Part shown: positions 45,701 through 55,787 of the stretch, one piece after another
Layout: the number at the start of each line of letters is the position of its first letter
Numbering within the stretch: position 1 is the stretch's first letter
Notes under the pieces: model-generated
What the model saw: only the letters and a program-made list of their open reading frames with translations
Database searches by the model: none
Told to the model about the DNA's origin: nothing
Assembly: GCA_021401465.1 (NCBI GenBank)
Contig: JADDMT010000045.1
Location: 124,001-188,000 of the forward strand
Length of the DNA stretch: 64,000 nucleotides
Direction of reading: 5' to 3'
Source: Teratosphaeria epicoccoides
Taxonomy: Eukaryota > Ascomycota > Dothideomycetes > Mycosphaerellales > Teratosphaeriaceae
Program-made: the position numbers and the translations under genes

Positions 45701-48133
45701 CAGGCGATCCATGAGTCTCTCGCGGTCCATGATACCCGCCATCGTGGCCGGATCCACCTGTGCGGCAGCATTCTGAGCCTTTGCATTCGACGCAGCAATG
45801 TCTTGGGCATCCTTGAGCATAAGATACAGCTCGCGAGTCTCCAGCTCGCTACGTTGGAGATCTTGAGCACGCTTGGTCTGGAGGTCTGCAAGTTCAGCTT
45901 TGAAAGCTTCGGTCTGGCGGGCTTGGAGGTCAATAATTGCGCCTTGCTCTTCCACCTGCTTCTGTAGTTTCTTGACCAAACCTTCAGATCCCAACTCGAC
46001 CTGCGCCTTCATTTCATCGCGCTCGGCAACAGCTGCATCTGCGACCAATCTCGCGGCATGAGCCTCTTCCTGCAATTGCCTAGCCTCACCATCCGTGTAC
46101 AGCTTGTCCATTAAATTCTGAACGGTAAAATTGAGCGACTGCTTGAGGTCCATATCCGGCAATCGTCGGTCCATGGCCACATAGGAGAGCATTGAATCGA
46201 CAAGCTGAAAGGTTCGTAACCGATCGTCGCCCTGGTTGTCCCTCATAAGCAACAAATGCTGCAACGCACTGAGGAAGTAATCTTCCGCCTTGCTTCCGGC
46301 CAATCTCTGCTGAATGGCCTCCACGATCTGTTTCGGATCGTTCAGGTCCTTCATTTCTCCGTCCATACTGTCCGCCAAGCTGCTCGCCTCCCTCTCCTGC
46401 AAATCCTCGTAGTCGATAGCCTCATTCGTTCTGTACCGCTCGATCTGCTTGTCGATGACTTCATATTGGAAGTCCTCCATCTTGGTCAGGATCCTTTTCA
46501 GTCCGCATGCTACGAATTGTGCCCGCAGATGGACTCTCAGCTGCAGGTCCTTCTCCGGAGCGTCGACGATGCTGTTGACGAGGAAGAGCGATGTAACAGC
46601 GTACTCCATGAGCAGGTTCTCCATACCAATACCACCTGAGCGCACTTCATCCGAGGCGCCTACTAACGAGCCCATCTTGCCTCTACCGTCGATGGTCACT
46701 TCAACCATGCGCATCCAAGCGTCAAACCGACCGTTCTCCGACTGTTGCGCTTTGAGGTAGTCCATAGCTGCCAGCACTTTGAGGTGACCTTGTCCATTTG
46801 CCCAATGGCACAAGAAGGTCAGCAGCTCCGAGACCAATTTCCGGGTGTTGAGACGCAGACTCGTCAAGCTCCCGCAAAGCGCCATCACAATGGTATCGTG
46901 TTGCAGCGCGTTGTCCGCGCCATACTTGTTGTTCAAGAGCGCCTTCAGGCACTTCACGATGTCGTACTCCTTATCCATGTCCCTCTCGCTCATCGTCGGG
47001 GCCTCTCTTGGTGCTGGGCCAGAGCCCTGTCTCTTGTTGATCTTGGCCAAGGTGTTCGTCAACGCGACCTGACCTTGTGCCTCTACAAACGACTTGACCC
47101 AGGCAATCGGCTGCGTCCTCAAGCTCACACTCAAGCTCTGCAGTTGCTTCGGTGTGATGGTGTTCTCCAGAATCTTCTTAACATACCACTCTGGAGACCC
47201 CTCCTCGTCGGCCCTGCCAATGATGCTACCGTTGTACGCTGCGGACAGCCCCTCACTCATGCTTTGCATCGTATTCCGCTGCGTCTGCCGCCTCTTCTGC
47301 TCGCCCTGCCATTCCGCCAAGCGATCCTGATGGACCAGCGTCCATTTCTTGCTGATGGGGTATGCTTCCATCTGGCGTCGTGCCTGCTCGGGTAACGACT
47401 TCCATCCGCGCTTCAGCATCAAATCCAAAAACTCCTTCTCGATGACGCGATCATCGCTCGGTCTATGTATCATGGACCCTTCTGGACTAAATGACGCAGT
47501 ACTCGAGAAAGCACTCGGATTATGCGCCGTCAAATGTCTGTCCCCACTTCGCTGCTGGGCTAGCTGGGGCAGCGATGTGCTGCTCGGGTCGAGGTAAACA
47601 CTCGGAAACGAGGTCTGACTGGCGCTCTGCTGCTGCGCGTACAGCCGCCTCTCCAACGAGGAGTTGCTGCGTATACTGCCCTGATCGCTCGATTCTCGGT
47701 GATACCCGTTCCCATAGTGCCCATTCGACGCACTGGTGGCGTCCCAGGCCGGGTATTGGTGAAAGTCGGAGCCTCCTGTGTTCAAGTGGTGTGGCAGCGG
47801 TTCTCGTCTGCTGCCAGGTCTTTCAAAGGCCGCATGCTCGACACGGATGGGCGGCCGGTCTCCGCTCGTGGTATCATAGGGTATACTCGTGATGACGCCC
47901 GCCTGGAGGTTCAGCCCCTGTTGCGCCTTGCCACCGTCACACTGTGAGAACTCGTGTGCCGGGTCTATCGTCGATATGCTGGAGCGGTGGGAGTGCATCG
48001 ACGGCGCATACCCGGCGTGGGCGGGCACTGGGGGCAGCTCGGAGTCATTGTGTGAACCTTTGTCCTTCTTGCTGCGACCGAAGAAGGACTTGCCGCCGCT
48101 GGACTGGCGCGACGATTTGTCGTGCGAGAACAT
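42732..48133 (-). CDS. Formin (SepA/Bni1-type actin nucleator)
   Basis: Nucleates and elongates unbranched actin cables at hyphal tips and septa; 1763 aa in two exons, 43646-48133 and 42732-43535 (110-nt intron, GTAAGT donor, CTGTAG acceptor), close to SepA of Aspergillus nidulans in size. N-terminal Ser-rich region 1-225. The Rho-GTPase-binding/FH3 region follows from about 230 to 650, starting SDDRVIEKEFLDLMLKRGW. Coiled coil about 680-850. The proline-rich FH1 spans about 985-1085, and FH2 about 1095-1480 with KPKKKLKALHWEKVD-like opening and GNYMNDSNKQAQGFKLSSL. The C-terminal tail, mostly in exon 2, is charged and includes QLEEQWRRNQANMRRKQQ and an Arg-rich stretch (RRRRESADDERARRRARRR) of the diaphanous-autoregulatory type. 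The start codon opens MFSHDKSSRQSSGGK. Confidence 0.96.
44884..45180 (-). repeat. FH1 polyproline repeats in the formin
   Basis: Six or seven imperfect coding repeats of a PPPPPPMPGF-like unit, each about 14-18 residues. They are profilin-actin binding sites in formins. The DNA repeats are similar enough to permit copy-number slippage. Confidence 0.9.
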
Positions 48134-48939
48134 GGCCGTCGTCTAGCAGCAGCATGCGCACCAAATGTGCAGCGTCTCCGTCATCCGCCAAACCAAGTAT
48201 GCTGCAAGCGCCGTGCGGCGTTGACGCGCGTGTTGTTCACTGCCGATGCTCCTGCACTTCCGAACCTTTCCAAACGGAATACTGTATCCAAGCATCGGCC
48301 CGGCCACCACCGACCATGCTATCCTCACGCTGGAACACGGTGTTGATGTGTGAGTGTGGAGCCGAAAAACGAACGTGTGCATAGTAAACCGTTCCAGTGG
48401 CCCAGGATCCATCCACATGCGGCGTACGTCCGAGCTTTTGGTAAGTTAGGGGTTTCAAAATGCCGAGTCGAACATTAGAATTAGCTAGGGTCGTCAAAGA
48501 AAGGGGAACATTCTAGGTTGATTTGTGTACCCTTGTCTTAAGATAACAGAGGAAAACCGAGGTGCTGACTCGGACAAGAATGACGGCGTCGGTAGTACAG
48601 TGGCTCGGGGCCTGAACGTGATGGTGGCGGCGCTGCTGTCTTCGCCGCCTGAGACAGTCGATTGCATGGTATGCATGATCAACAACGGGAGTACGGCTTG
48701 ATTATGCGCCTGTCAACGGCAGTGCTGAATGCACATTGCTCCCTGCGTGTCTGTGCTTTCCAGCTTTGGGAGAGCTACAACCATGATTCTAGTACATCTC
48801 ACTTCTACATGACCACCACAGAGCCACCAGTACGCCGCGCTAAGCCCGTCGATACAGAATATCCCTCTATCGCATCATGCACTGTAAGAGCTGATGTAGT
48901 ACTGTGAGGAATCAGCCAGATGCCACATACACGAAGCAG
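48134..48939. other. Intergenic (formin promoter, Hus1 3' side), nothing recognised
   Basis: About 800 bp between the formin start codon and the Hus1 stop codon; both genes are on the minus strand. Only short frames are present. Confidence 0.5.
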
Positions 48940-50028
48940 TCAGAGTTTGATCCTCACAGTCAAGACCGACTCGCCTCCACCCGGCTCCTCATTCTCGAGA
49001 AAAACGTAAAGAATGAGCGCATGACCGTCACAGAAACATGCAATCACCCGCCCACCCAACCTGCCGACTGACAACACTCTCCCCCAATCTCTCCCATCCA
49101 CCCGCACCGTCGCCCACCCTTCTTCGCCCTGTCCGCTTGCGTCACCCAACGCCTTCATCCGCGTGCTAGGATGCTTCGCCAGCCCGTCCTCTCCTTCCGC
49201 AATCTGCTCAGGATCAAGTTCTGGATTTTCGAGCCCAGTCCACAATGAGGATATATTCATGCTATCTGTGCGAAGCGAGAGTCGAAGACATCCGTGCATG
49301 TTCCCACCAAGCTCGAGCTTCGGTCCTAAGACACGGTTGGCTGGTAAGCCTGTACGAGTCGAGCCTTCGGTCGACATGGCGAGTTTGGTGAAGCGCTCGC
49401 TGATGGACTTCAGCTGGATCAGATTAGGCAGCACAATGTGCACATCTGGATCTCGACAGCGCGGTTCGTGTAGCCCTTCTACGGAGGCCGGAGCGAGCAC
49501 GCGAATTGGGATATCCTGAGTGATGATAGTCTCGCGATCGGTGCGGGCACCGAAGAAGTCGATCGAGTCGTCGTGGGAGTCGGTCGTGCGTGTCCCGCCG
49601 TTGAAGCTGTTGTTTGTGCTGCCGCCACACCTGGTCTCGGCATCTGACGCAGTGGAAGGTCGGATGGGTCTAGTCGGATTGGCAGTGGTAGTGGTAATCG
49701 TCAGCGATAGCAGTGGGATGTTGTCTTTCTTCGTCAATCGTATGTTGGCAGCGATAGCATTATGCGCGCTTTTAAGCGCGCTCTGCAATGGTGCAAGAGG
49801 TACTTCGAGGTTGATGGTATTGTTCGGCGCTGCGCTTTGAATTGTGTATGTGTCGAAGATTGTGTCTGGCGTCAACACTGACCAGACCTGCGTGCCCTGC
49901 TCTGGTATGACGGTAAAGCGCACATCCTTCGAGTCCAGCCGTACCCATGCGATGTGGCCGAGCGTGGCAAGAGACGCCGTGAACTTGATAAAGGTCTGCA
50001 CATTTCGTATTTCCGCCCTGAAGCGCAT
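48940..50028 (-). CDS. HUS1: Hus1-like checkpoint clamp subunit (9-1-1 complex)
   Basis: DNA-damage checkpoint sliding-clamp subunit expected to pair with Rad9 and Rad1 in the nucleus; single exon, 362 aa, longer than typical Hus1 (about 290-330). It starts with the conserved MRFRAEIRNVQTFIKFTASL, followed by a strand like KDVRFTVIPEQGTQVWSVL, and later VHIVLPNLIQLKSISERFTKL and GCLRLSLRTDSMNISSLW, all in Hus1 order. The C-terminus ends RVIACFCDGHALILYVFLE as expected for the last strands of the clamp. Two poorly conserved insertions, around residues 115-165 (Thr/Ser/Asp-rich) and 260-300, account for the extra length. No intron. Confidence 0.92.
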   Translation of the reverse strand: MRFRAEIRNVQTFIKFTASLATLGHIAWVRLDSKDVRFTVIPEQGTQVWSVLTPDTIFDTYTIQSAAPNNTINLEVPLAPLQSALKSAHNAIAANIRLTKKDNIPLLSLTITTTTANPTRPIRPSTASDAETRCGGSTNNSFNGGTRTTDSHDDSIDFFGARTDRETIITQDIPIRVLAPASVEGLHEPRCRDPDVHIVLPNLIQLKSISERFTKLAMSTEGSTRTGLPANRVLGPKLELGGNMHGCLRLSLRTDSMNISSLWTGLENPELDPEQIAEGEDGLAKHPSTRMKALGDASGQGEEGWATVRVDGRDWGRVLSVGRLGGRVIACFCDGHALILYVFLENEEPGGGESVLTVRIKL

Positions 50029-50159
50029 GTCGATGGTCTTGAAGTATCAGCGGTCTTGTAACATGTTTCGGGATCTCAAGGTGCAAGAAGACATGGATCG
50101 TGTCGACGAGCGGCAGGCATCAAGCGCGTTCCGACTCAACAGATACTTGGACTGTGTAC

Positions 50160-50841
50160 TATCCCATGATGGGAATCATTGCAGCTGCTATTTCTGCTGG
50201 CGCCGACGTCTACGGCTTGTGCGAATGTACTGGTGTCGATGAAGGAAAACCGGGGTTCCGCCTCATCACGAAAGCGACGCGAAAGTTGAAACGCCAAGGC
50301 TGCCGGTTTTCTACATGACTCGGTCGCATCTCACCACCCCCGATCAAATGCACATTCGACTGGGGCCGGCGGATCTTGATCACTCTCAAGCCGCTGTCGA
50401 GGCCGGAATGGAAGCCGAATCGCCCGAATTCCTCACAAATAATCTCTCGCCGGCGGATGAATGTACGCGATGGACCCAGGTGGACTTGCTTTCACTGGCC
50501 GCGGTAGATGGTAGGAGCAGATGGACGGAGGAGACCTCCGACATTATTGTTGACAAGAGTACTTCTGATGCCTATTCGTACTCCTCTCGCTCTCTGGCCA
50601 CAACCACTCTCACAATTGCATCTTCGAGGTAAAGATCCATCTCCTGCACATCCTCGCCGTGGACCTCGCGGCCTTGACGCGTGTTGGCGTAGGTCGCTGG
50701 ATCGCGCTGTCGTACGCGGAAGATTCGTTTCCGTTCTTGCCTCCTCATCCTGTCACAAAGCCCGACGGACTACTGGATGGGCACATTGTGGTAACAGGCT
50801 TTCCGCATCCGCGAGAGCTGTGGGTGCTGGACAGGAGGTAG
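50160..50841 (+). other. Coding-like pieces of an unrecognised gene
   Basis: Two or three plus-strand pieces look coding but lie in different frames. One reads MHIRLGPADLDHSQAAVEAG at 50350 and continues to about 50500. A second reads VKIHLLHILAVDLAALTRVG from 50629 and stops at 50841 after HPRELWVLDRR. A GCG|GTAGAT donor to TTCGAG acceptor would join them in phase, but the donor is poor. No family is recognised. It sits upstream of the ubiquitin-system island and may be another decayed gene. Confidence 0.3.
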
Positions 50842-51398
50842 AGATTCGAGCGCCTAGCAGCAGACTGAGCGATCCAGACGTGTTCTGCTGGATCTATGTC
50901 CTGGATGAAGCAAGCTTATGCTGACGCCTCCATGATGGACTCGCGACCGAACATATTTCCATACCTATTGGAGCACACAGCATCCACGCATCAACATTCG
51001 ACGATGAGAGGTATGAGACGCGATGACCTTGTGTGTGCTTGCACTGTTGATGCGTGCATGCATCACGTGGCCGGATATTCTTACGACAGTGCGCAGGCCT
51101 CACCTGTATCGATTGTTTGTGTAAAGTGAGAACATCTCTTTGGAACAAAGAAGATGTTCCCGTGCTTCTTTGCTTGCAACGTGGATTTCTTTTGAGTCGT
51201 CGCGGACGCAAGTTCACTTCACTTGAAGCATTGTATCCATTCTTGGAGCCATTGCCGCAATAACGTGGATGCAAAGCCATTCTCGTAGCATCGTTGCCAT
51301 CTCACCGGCATCGCTCTCCCAAATAGTCATATACCATATCGGCGAACATCCTGTTCCAGCACTGAATCGAGCAGGCCTCGATTCACCCACCGCCAGAT
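50842..51398. other. Upstream region of the USP gene, nothing recognised
   Basis: About 550 bp without a supported frame before the deubiquitinase start codon; presumably its promoter. Confidence 0.45.
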
Positions 51399-52577
51399 AT
51401 GAGGACACGAAATGGCACCCAATACACTTGGACCGGGCCGCCGCCACGACCAGAAGGACGTCAGCTGTACATGCCAGATGGCGTTTGGAAAGGCAGAATC
51501 TGCAGAGTGTGGCCCAAACGCAAGCCGTTGGCCAACACCAGATCGAAAGGCATGAAAAATCGTGGGAACGAATGCTACAGGATCGCTCTCCTGCAGACGC
51601 TTCTTCACGTACCGCAGATGTATCAGTACCTGGGCAATGTCCACAAGAAATGCAACCTGCAGGCAGATGAATGCGTTATGTGCGCGACGCAAATGCTTTG
51701 GCAAGTTTACTGGAACGACGACAATTGGCCTATCGACGCGTCGCTGCTCCGAAATGCTGAAGAGAGCTTGGCAAGCGCGCTCAAGGCCAGTGTGCCCGCA
51801 GGCACCAATACTCGACCTGGATGTGCTCTTGAGGGACTCCTACTCACCGACCAGCAAGCCGAGTCCAACGACTTCATGCATTATCTGCTAGACCAGCTCC
51901 AAGCTCAGCATGATAGCAGCACGATACCTTTCGATCAGATGTTTGGGCCAGGTGCTCAAGCAGAATGGACTTGCAATGAGTGTGGCCAAGACAATGTCGA
52001 ACAGCTGCCAAGTGATTTTCTTGGAGGTCCTGGTGCAAATTATGGCATCGAATTGTGGATAGATCGGCCGAGGCGCGACTTGACCCTCAAGCAATACCTT
52101 CGCCATCGCCTGGTCAACAACACGGATAATCGTTTGCAATGCAACAGCGCTGCTTGTAATGGCAGCTATGGCTCTCGAACCGCCGATTATCTTCTCACAT
52201 CCGCACCGGAAGTCTTGACCATCAAGCTGCAGAGAGTCGCACACGGAGTTGACAAGAAAACTGGACTATGGGCAGCAAAGACCTTGCGTGATTATGTGCA
52301 TTTCAAGGAGCATTTGAATCTCAGCAACTACATAGTCGGTGGCGAGAGAGCTCGGTATAAGCTGATGGGCGTGGTGGCACATAATCTGCCGGACTTCAAC
52401 TTTGGTCATTACATCGCTGCCGTCAGGGCTCAGTCCGATCATGATAATCCATTTCGCACGCTGGACGATGACAAGCGGGTTCGGAAGCACGACGAATTTG
52501 TATACTTGCAGGACCCTGAGTCGAAGAACGAGCAGTTCTTCCCAGCAGTACTTGTATATGCCCGCATCACTGCCTAA
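51399..52577 (+). CDS. Divergent USP-type ubiquitin-specific protease
   Basis: Cysteine peptidase of the USP/UCH family (C19), predicted to cleave ubiquitin or a ubiquitin-like protein after its C-terminal glycine; single exon, 392 aa, essentially catalytic domain only. Cys box: GMKNRGNECYRIALLQTLLH with nucleophile C59 (family consensus GLxNxGNxCYxNxxLQ). The QSNDFMHYLL-type helix appears as QAESNDFMHYLLDQLQ. A zinc-ribbon-like pair is present: CNECG near residue 195 and CNSAACNG near 245. His box: VVAHNLPDFNFGHYIAAVR with the catalytic His retained. The C-terminus VLVYARITA matches the usual final strand. ATG 51399 is the first in-frame Met; an upstream exon cannot be excluded. Followed by a decayed paralogue and ubiquitin-like genes, so its natural substrate may be encoded next door. 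Confidence 0.85.
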   Translation: MRTRNGTQYTWTGPPPRPEGRQLYMPDGVWKGRICRVWPKRKPLANTRSKGMKNRGNECYRIALLQTLLHVPQMYQYLGNVHKKCNLQADECVMCATQMLWQVYWNDDNWPIDASLLRNAEESLASALKASVPAGTNTRPGCALEGLLLTDQQAESNDFMHYLLDQLQAQHDSSTIPFDQMFGPGAQAEWTCNECGQDNVEQLPSDFLGGPGANYGIELWIDRPRRDLTLKQYLRHRLVNNTDNRLQCNSAACNGSYGSRTADYLLTSAPEVLTIKLQRVAHGVDKKTGLWAAKTLRDYVHFKEHLNLSNYIVGGERARYKLMGVVAHNLPDFNFGHYIAAVRAQSDHDNPFRTLDDDKRVRKHDEFVYLQDPESKNEQFFPAVLVYARITA

Positions 52578-53264
52578 TGGAGGAAGAGAAAACGGCGTAT
52601 CATTTAGTTAATATTGGCTGCGTCTGACTAAGGTTCGAGAAATACGACCATGGAAGCATTTCAGCAAACTGGGAATGCTCCAGCATACCATTTGTCCCTT
52701 GTCGCAACCTGACGACGACAATGGAAGCTATCTGAGCCCAAATGTTTCACGTACGCGTTTTGACGTTGTGCTAGCTGATGTGTTAGAGTCTCGACATTAC
52801 CCAAACACCAACCCTAGCGACCAATGCGGCAGCCCAGCGCGCTAGTGCGTCTCGTCCAATTCGCTTAGTAGGTCCATCTTTCCTCCCCTCCGATTCATAG
52901 TCGTTCTCGCTTAGGCCCTGTAACAAGTTGCTAAATGTGGCCGAGGCGCTCTGTGCCGCGGGCGCCGTCTGCGATGTTCACAACCTGATCAAGCCGTCTG
53001 GGCCAAAAGCTCAAGTACCTCTTCAGCTCTCGAATTTGAAACGCAGCGATATGACCACAGACACTGCGCCGTTCGATTGTTGGCGCTGCCATCACATAGC
53101 TTCGAGGCAGCGCTACTCAGCTTGGGCCTTCGCCTAGCACTTTGCTCTGCAAGTGATTGTACAACGCAAATGCGCAATCTTGGCCTTTTTCCAAGTCGGT
53201 AAAGTACCGCTATGCCATTTGTATTGCTATCAAGCAAACGCTAAAGCTATTCGGAGCCCTCGAC
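52578..53264. other. Intergenic, nothing recognised
   Basis: About 690 bp between the intact USP gene and its decayed paralogue. Short frames only; I saw no further ubiquitin-like or USP-like fragment here. Confidence 0.45.
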
Positions 53265-54181
53265 ATGGGCAGTCCTGCTTCGTCTCCATGGGTTGCGGTT
53301 TCGACCACCAATGATGGCGACACGGTCAGCTATAACCGTTATGGAGCAGACTCAGTAAGTTCTTCATCATTCTCATCTTGCTCGATTCATCATTTGTTAT
53401 GTCTGCCTTCCTACTGAAAGCCATGAAACGAATGTATAACCAATTCTCGTGGCAGCCTGCAGCAGATAGCAGTAGGTGGAAGACTTCAAAAGTGGAGCCC
53501 AAGGCGATGCCTATGAAGTCCTGCGGTTCGTCTTGGACCGCTGCCAAGCGCGGTCAACAAAGAAATCGGAACGAATAGATCAGGATGACCTTTTCATGGC
53601 TGAACACGAGGCTGAATGGACCTGCGACAGGTGCGGCCAAAGTACCATTGCGAATGGCGGAATGACAGAGCTGTCGTAGTGAGTAGGCCTGAGTGACCAT
53701 ATCGATGTTCCCAGAGGTGGCGACTTGACGGAATATCTGCGCGAAGCCGCAGGGAAGAGTGCCGTGCAGAAGGCAGGTATGACTTGGAGGGAAGAAACAA
53801 ACGCGGCAAGTTCGTGACAGAAGGGAAGGATCGAGTGAACGGGCATTCATCACCGGGCCGACGGAAATTCTGATCATCAGACTAATACGATTTGCTTGGC
53901 AAGATGATGAATTCTGCCGTGGTGGAGACGCACGTGAGCTTTAACGCCTGGACGGCGTCGTGGCTCGTACTGGAGCCGGACTTACGAACAGCGGCCATTA
54001 TGTCAGTGCGATACGCGAACGGGATGGGGAGCGCTTTCGTGTGTGCAACGACGATGCACCGGTCGCTAGGCTTCGGGGGCGGGACCATTGAAGAGCTGAA
54101 GCGGCCAAGATTGAGTATGGCTCGGCTTGCGAGCCATACCCTCTCTTCTACAGCCAGGTGCATGATGACGAGCAGTGATTG
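53265..54181 (+). pseudogene. Decayed paralogue of the USP deubiquitinase
   Basis: Successive plus-strand segments follow the order of the intact USP nearby. A first exon, 53265-53354 (MGSPASSPWVAV, ending at a GTAAGT donor), can join to 53476-53679. That exon has GDAYEVLRFVLDRCQ and AEHEAEWTCDRCGQST, matching SNDFMHYLLDQLQ and AEWTCNECGQ of the intact protein. Further pieces follow after stops or frame changes: GGDLTEYLREAAG near 53720, AFITGPTEILIIRLIRF near 53845, GSAFVCATT near 54030 in place of the His box, and PYPLFYSQVHDDE at the end. No Cys box is present, and the catalytic His position reads Ser. Hence a non-catalytic relic; alternatively a heavily spliced pseudoenzyme. Confidence 0.6.
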
Positions 54182-54481
54182 AGACGCATCGTGTGTGATC
54201 AAGATTAGCGATACATCAATGCAAAGCAGATCTAAATCGCGAAGACCCTTCACACCCCCTACCTCCGTTGAACGCAAGAGCAGCTAAAATGGGGCGTGAG
54301 GAAGGAAGGTGTCTTTAGAGTCTGTTCCACGTTCATGTGCAGTTTCGGAGATCCTTTGTAGAAGCCATTCGCAGCTTGAACGATACCACATTCGCTCGAC
54401 GAGTAGACAAGCACAGAAGATCGTGTAAAAGATCATGCTAACCAGATCAAGCTCCGATTCTCCCTCACCTGTTTCGCATCT
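54182..54481. other. Gap between USP relic and ubiquitin-like relics
   Basis: No plus-strand gene is evident. A minus-strand open frame of 141 codons (54284-54709) covers this gap and runs antisense through the next relic. It has no recognisable family and may be a shadow of the decayed ubiquitin-like sequence. Confidence 0.35.
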
Positions 54482-54538
54482 TGGTACGACGCGGAAGAGA
54501 CAATTGTCATAGAGCTGAAGCGGCAGTACGACACCTGA
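54482..54538 (+). pseudogene. Ubiquitin-like gene fragment (relic)
   Basis: A short plus-strand stretch reads WYDAEETIVIELKRQYDT then stop. It matches the strand-2/helix-1 segment of the other ubiquitin-like copies here: LDVERTITVMELKEEYW in the second relic and FEVEKNTTFAELKRQFW in the intact gene. Downstream in the same frame, NDSSNCTLALRP around 54650-54690 faintly resembles the final strand. No start codon or usable splice structure is visible. Confidence 0.45.
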
Positions 54539-54930
54539 CCGGTACCATGTGCGGATAAAGTGGCCGGGGGAGAAAGGGAGCAAGTACATGTAGCTTGCAG
54601 GGTGAGACACGCGTTTCAAGCACGCCAAGAGCGAGCTGCTATCAATGACAGCAGCAATTGCACACTTGCTCTGAGACCGTTCGCCTGCTGGTGTTTTCAG
54701 CGTCCTCATTGACCATCGGATGCATGATCAAGTCTAATGAGCGCTTGCTTCGCGATGTACAAGTATAATGATTGCACCACAGCTGACCCCAAGACAGGAT
54801 CAGATGCGAGCAGCATCGGGTACGAAGTGAGTGAAGCGCGCATGTTAGAGTCTTCATTATCAAAGTGGACCGTTGTTTTGCCTGATACATTCAACACCTT
54901 CATACCATCACCTGAAAACACCAAGTGTAG

Positions 54931-55359
54931 ACTGTCATCAATGGACCCACCGGCAGCATGAGATTGCTCGACGTGGAAAGGACTATCACTGTCATGGAGC
55001 TGAAAGAGGAGTATTGGCCTTTCAGATGCTGCCCCTCACAGGATCAAGTGGCTCCATGGGACTTACTCAAGTGGACTCACCTCATCTTTGCCAGGGAACA
55101 GCGAGGAACCCATCGCACGTGGGCAGATATAAGCTGACGGTAGGTTGATAATTACTGCCTGCTAATTCCAATACAGTACGGCGCTGAGAAGGGAAACACG
55201 GTGCAGCTTGTTATGGGACAAACGAGATGCGTATCTGGCTATGGAGGCCGTCATGAGCGCGACATGGGGCGGGCAAAAGATGATCTTTCAGCAAGTATGC
55301 CTCGGGGCAGAGTTGAACGAAGATTACGGACCTGTCTCCTGGAATACGAGTGTGCGTGA
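54931..55359 (+). pseudogene. Ubiquitin-like gene copy A, inactivated
   Basis: A 66-codon first-exon equivalent (54931-55128) and a second exon (55177-55359) align with the intact ubiquitin-like gene downstream: PTGSMRLLDVERTITVMELK, then HLIFAREQRGTHRTWAD, then YGAEKGNTVQLVMGQTR and a tail GYGGRHERDMGRAKDD. Two lesions are visible. The codon where the initiator Met should be is TAG. The splice donor after GAT reads ATAAGCT where the intact copy has GTGAGCT, so reading continues into a TGA. The acceptor (ATACAG) is intact. If translation started at the internal ATG 54958, the product would lack the first strand. Confidence 0.7.
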
Positions 55360-55787
55360 GCGAGGACAGCATCTGCTTCATGCGACCGAAGGCTTTCAGG
55401 AATGGACGGGCGAATAGGCGAAATCACGGAGAGAGCAGTGGGTAGGAAGTGGGCCAGTGGTGCTTGCCTTTTGATACTGCCTGTTGTGGACGATGCCACC
55501 AAAGTCAAAGCCGGTATGAGTCTTGTCTTTGCGCGGCTATTCGTCCGACTTCTAGCTTGACTTTGGTCCCGACGGCGTGAAGACTCAAAGTGAAGATTTG
55601 ACGCCGCTTTCTGTCGCGAAACCGTACGCGTCTGCTCGTGACCCTGCCTGATCGTTCTTCTTCAACACAGAACATTCCCACGTTCACTCGCGTTCCAATC
55701 AAGCACAGGGGACTATACATGATGCCCTAGGCCGCTGCCTCTCTTACGGCTCTTAACACTTTTGTCTATCGAAAAGGCCGTGAAAAT
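55360..55787. other. Intergenic, promoter of the intact ubiquitin-like gene
   Basis: About 430 bp between relic A and the intact ubiquitin-like gene. Short low-content frames only. Confidence 0.45.

Noticed and set aside
54284..54709. 141-codon minus-strand frame
   Set aside because: It overlaps a plus-strand ubiquitin-like relic in antisense, has no recognisable family, and no clear splice partner.
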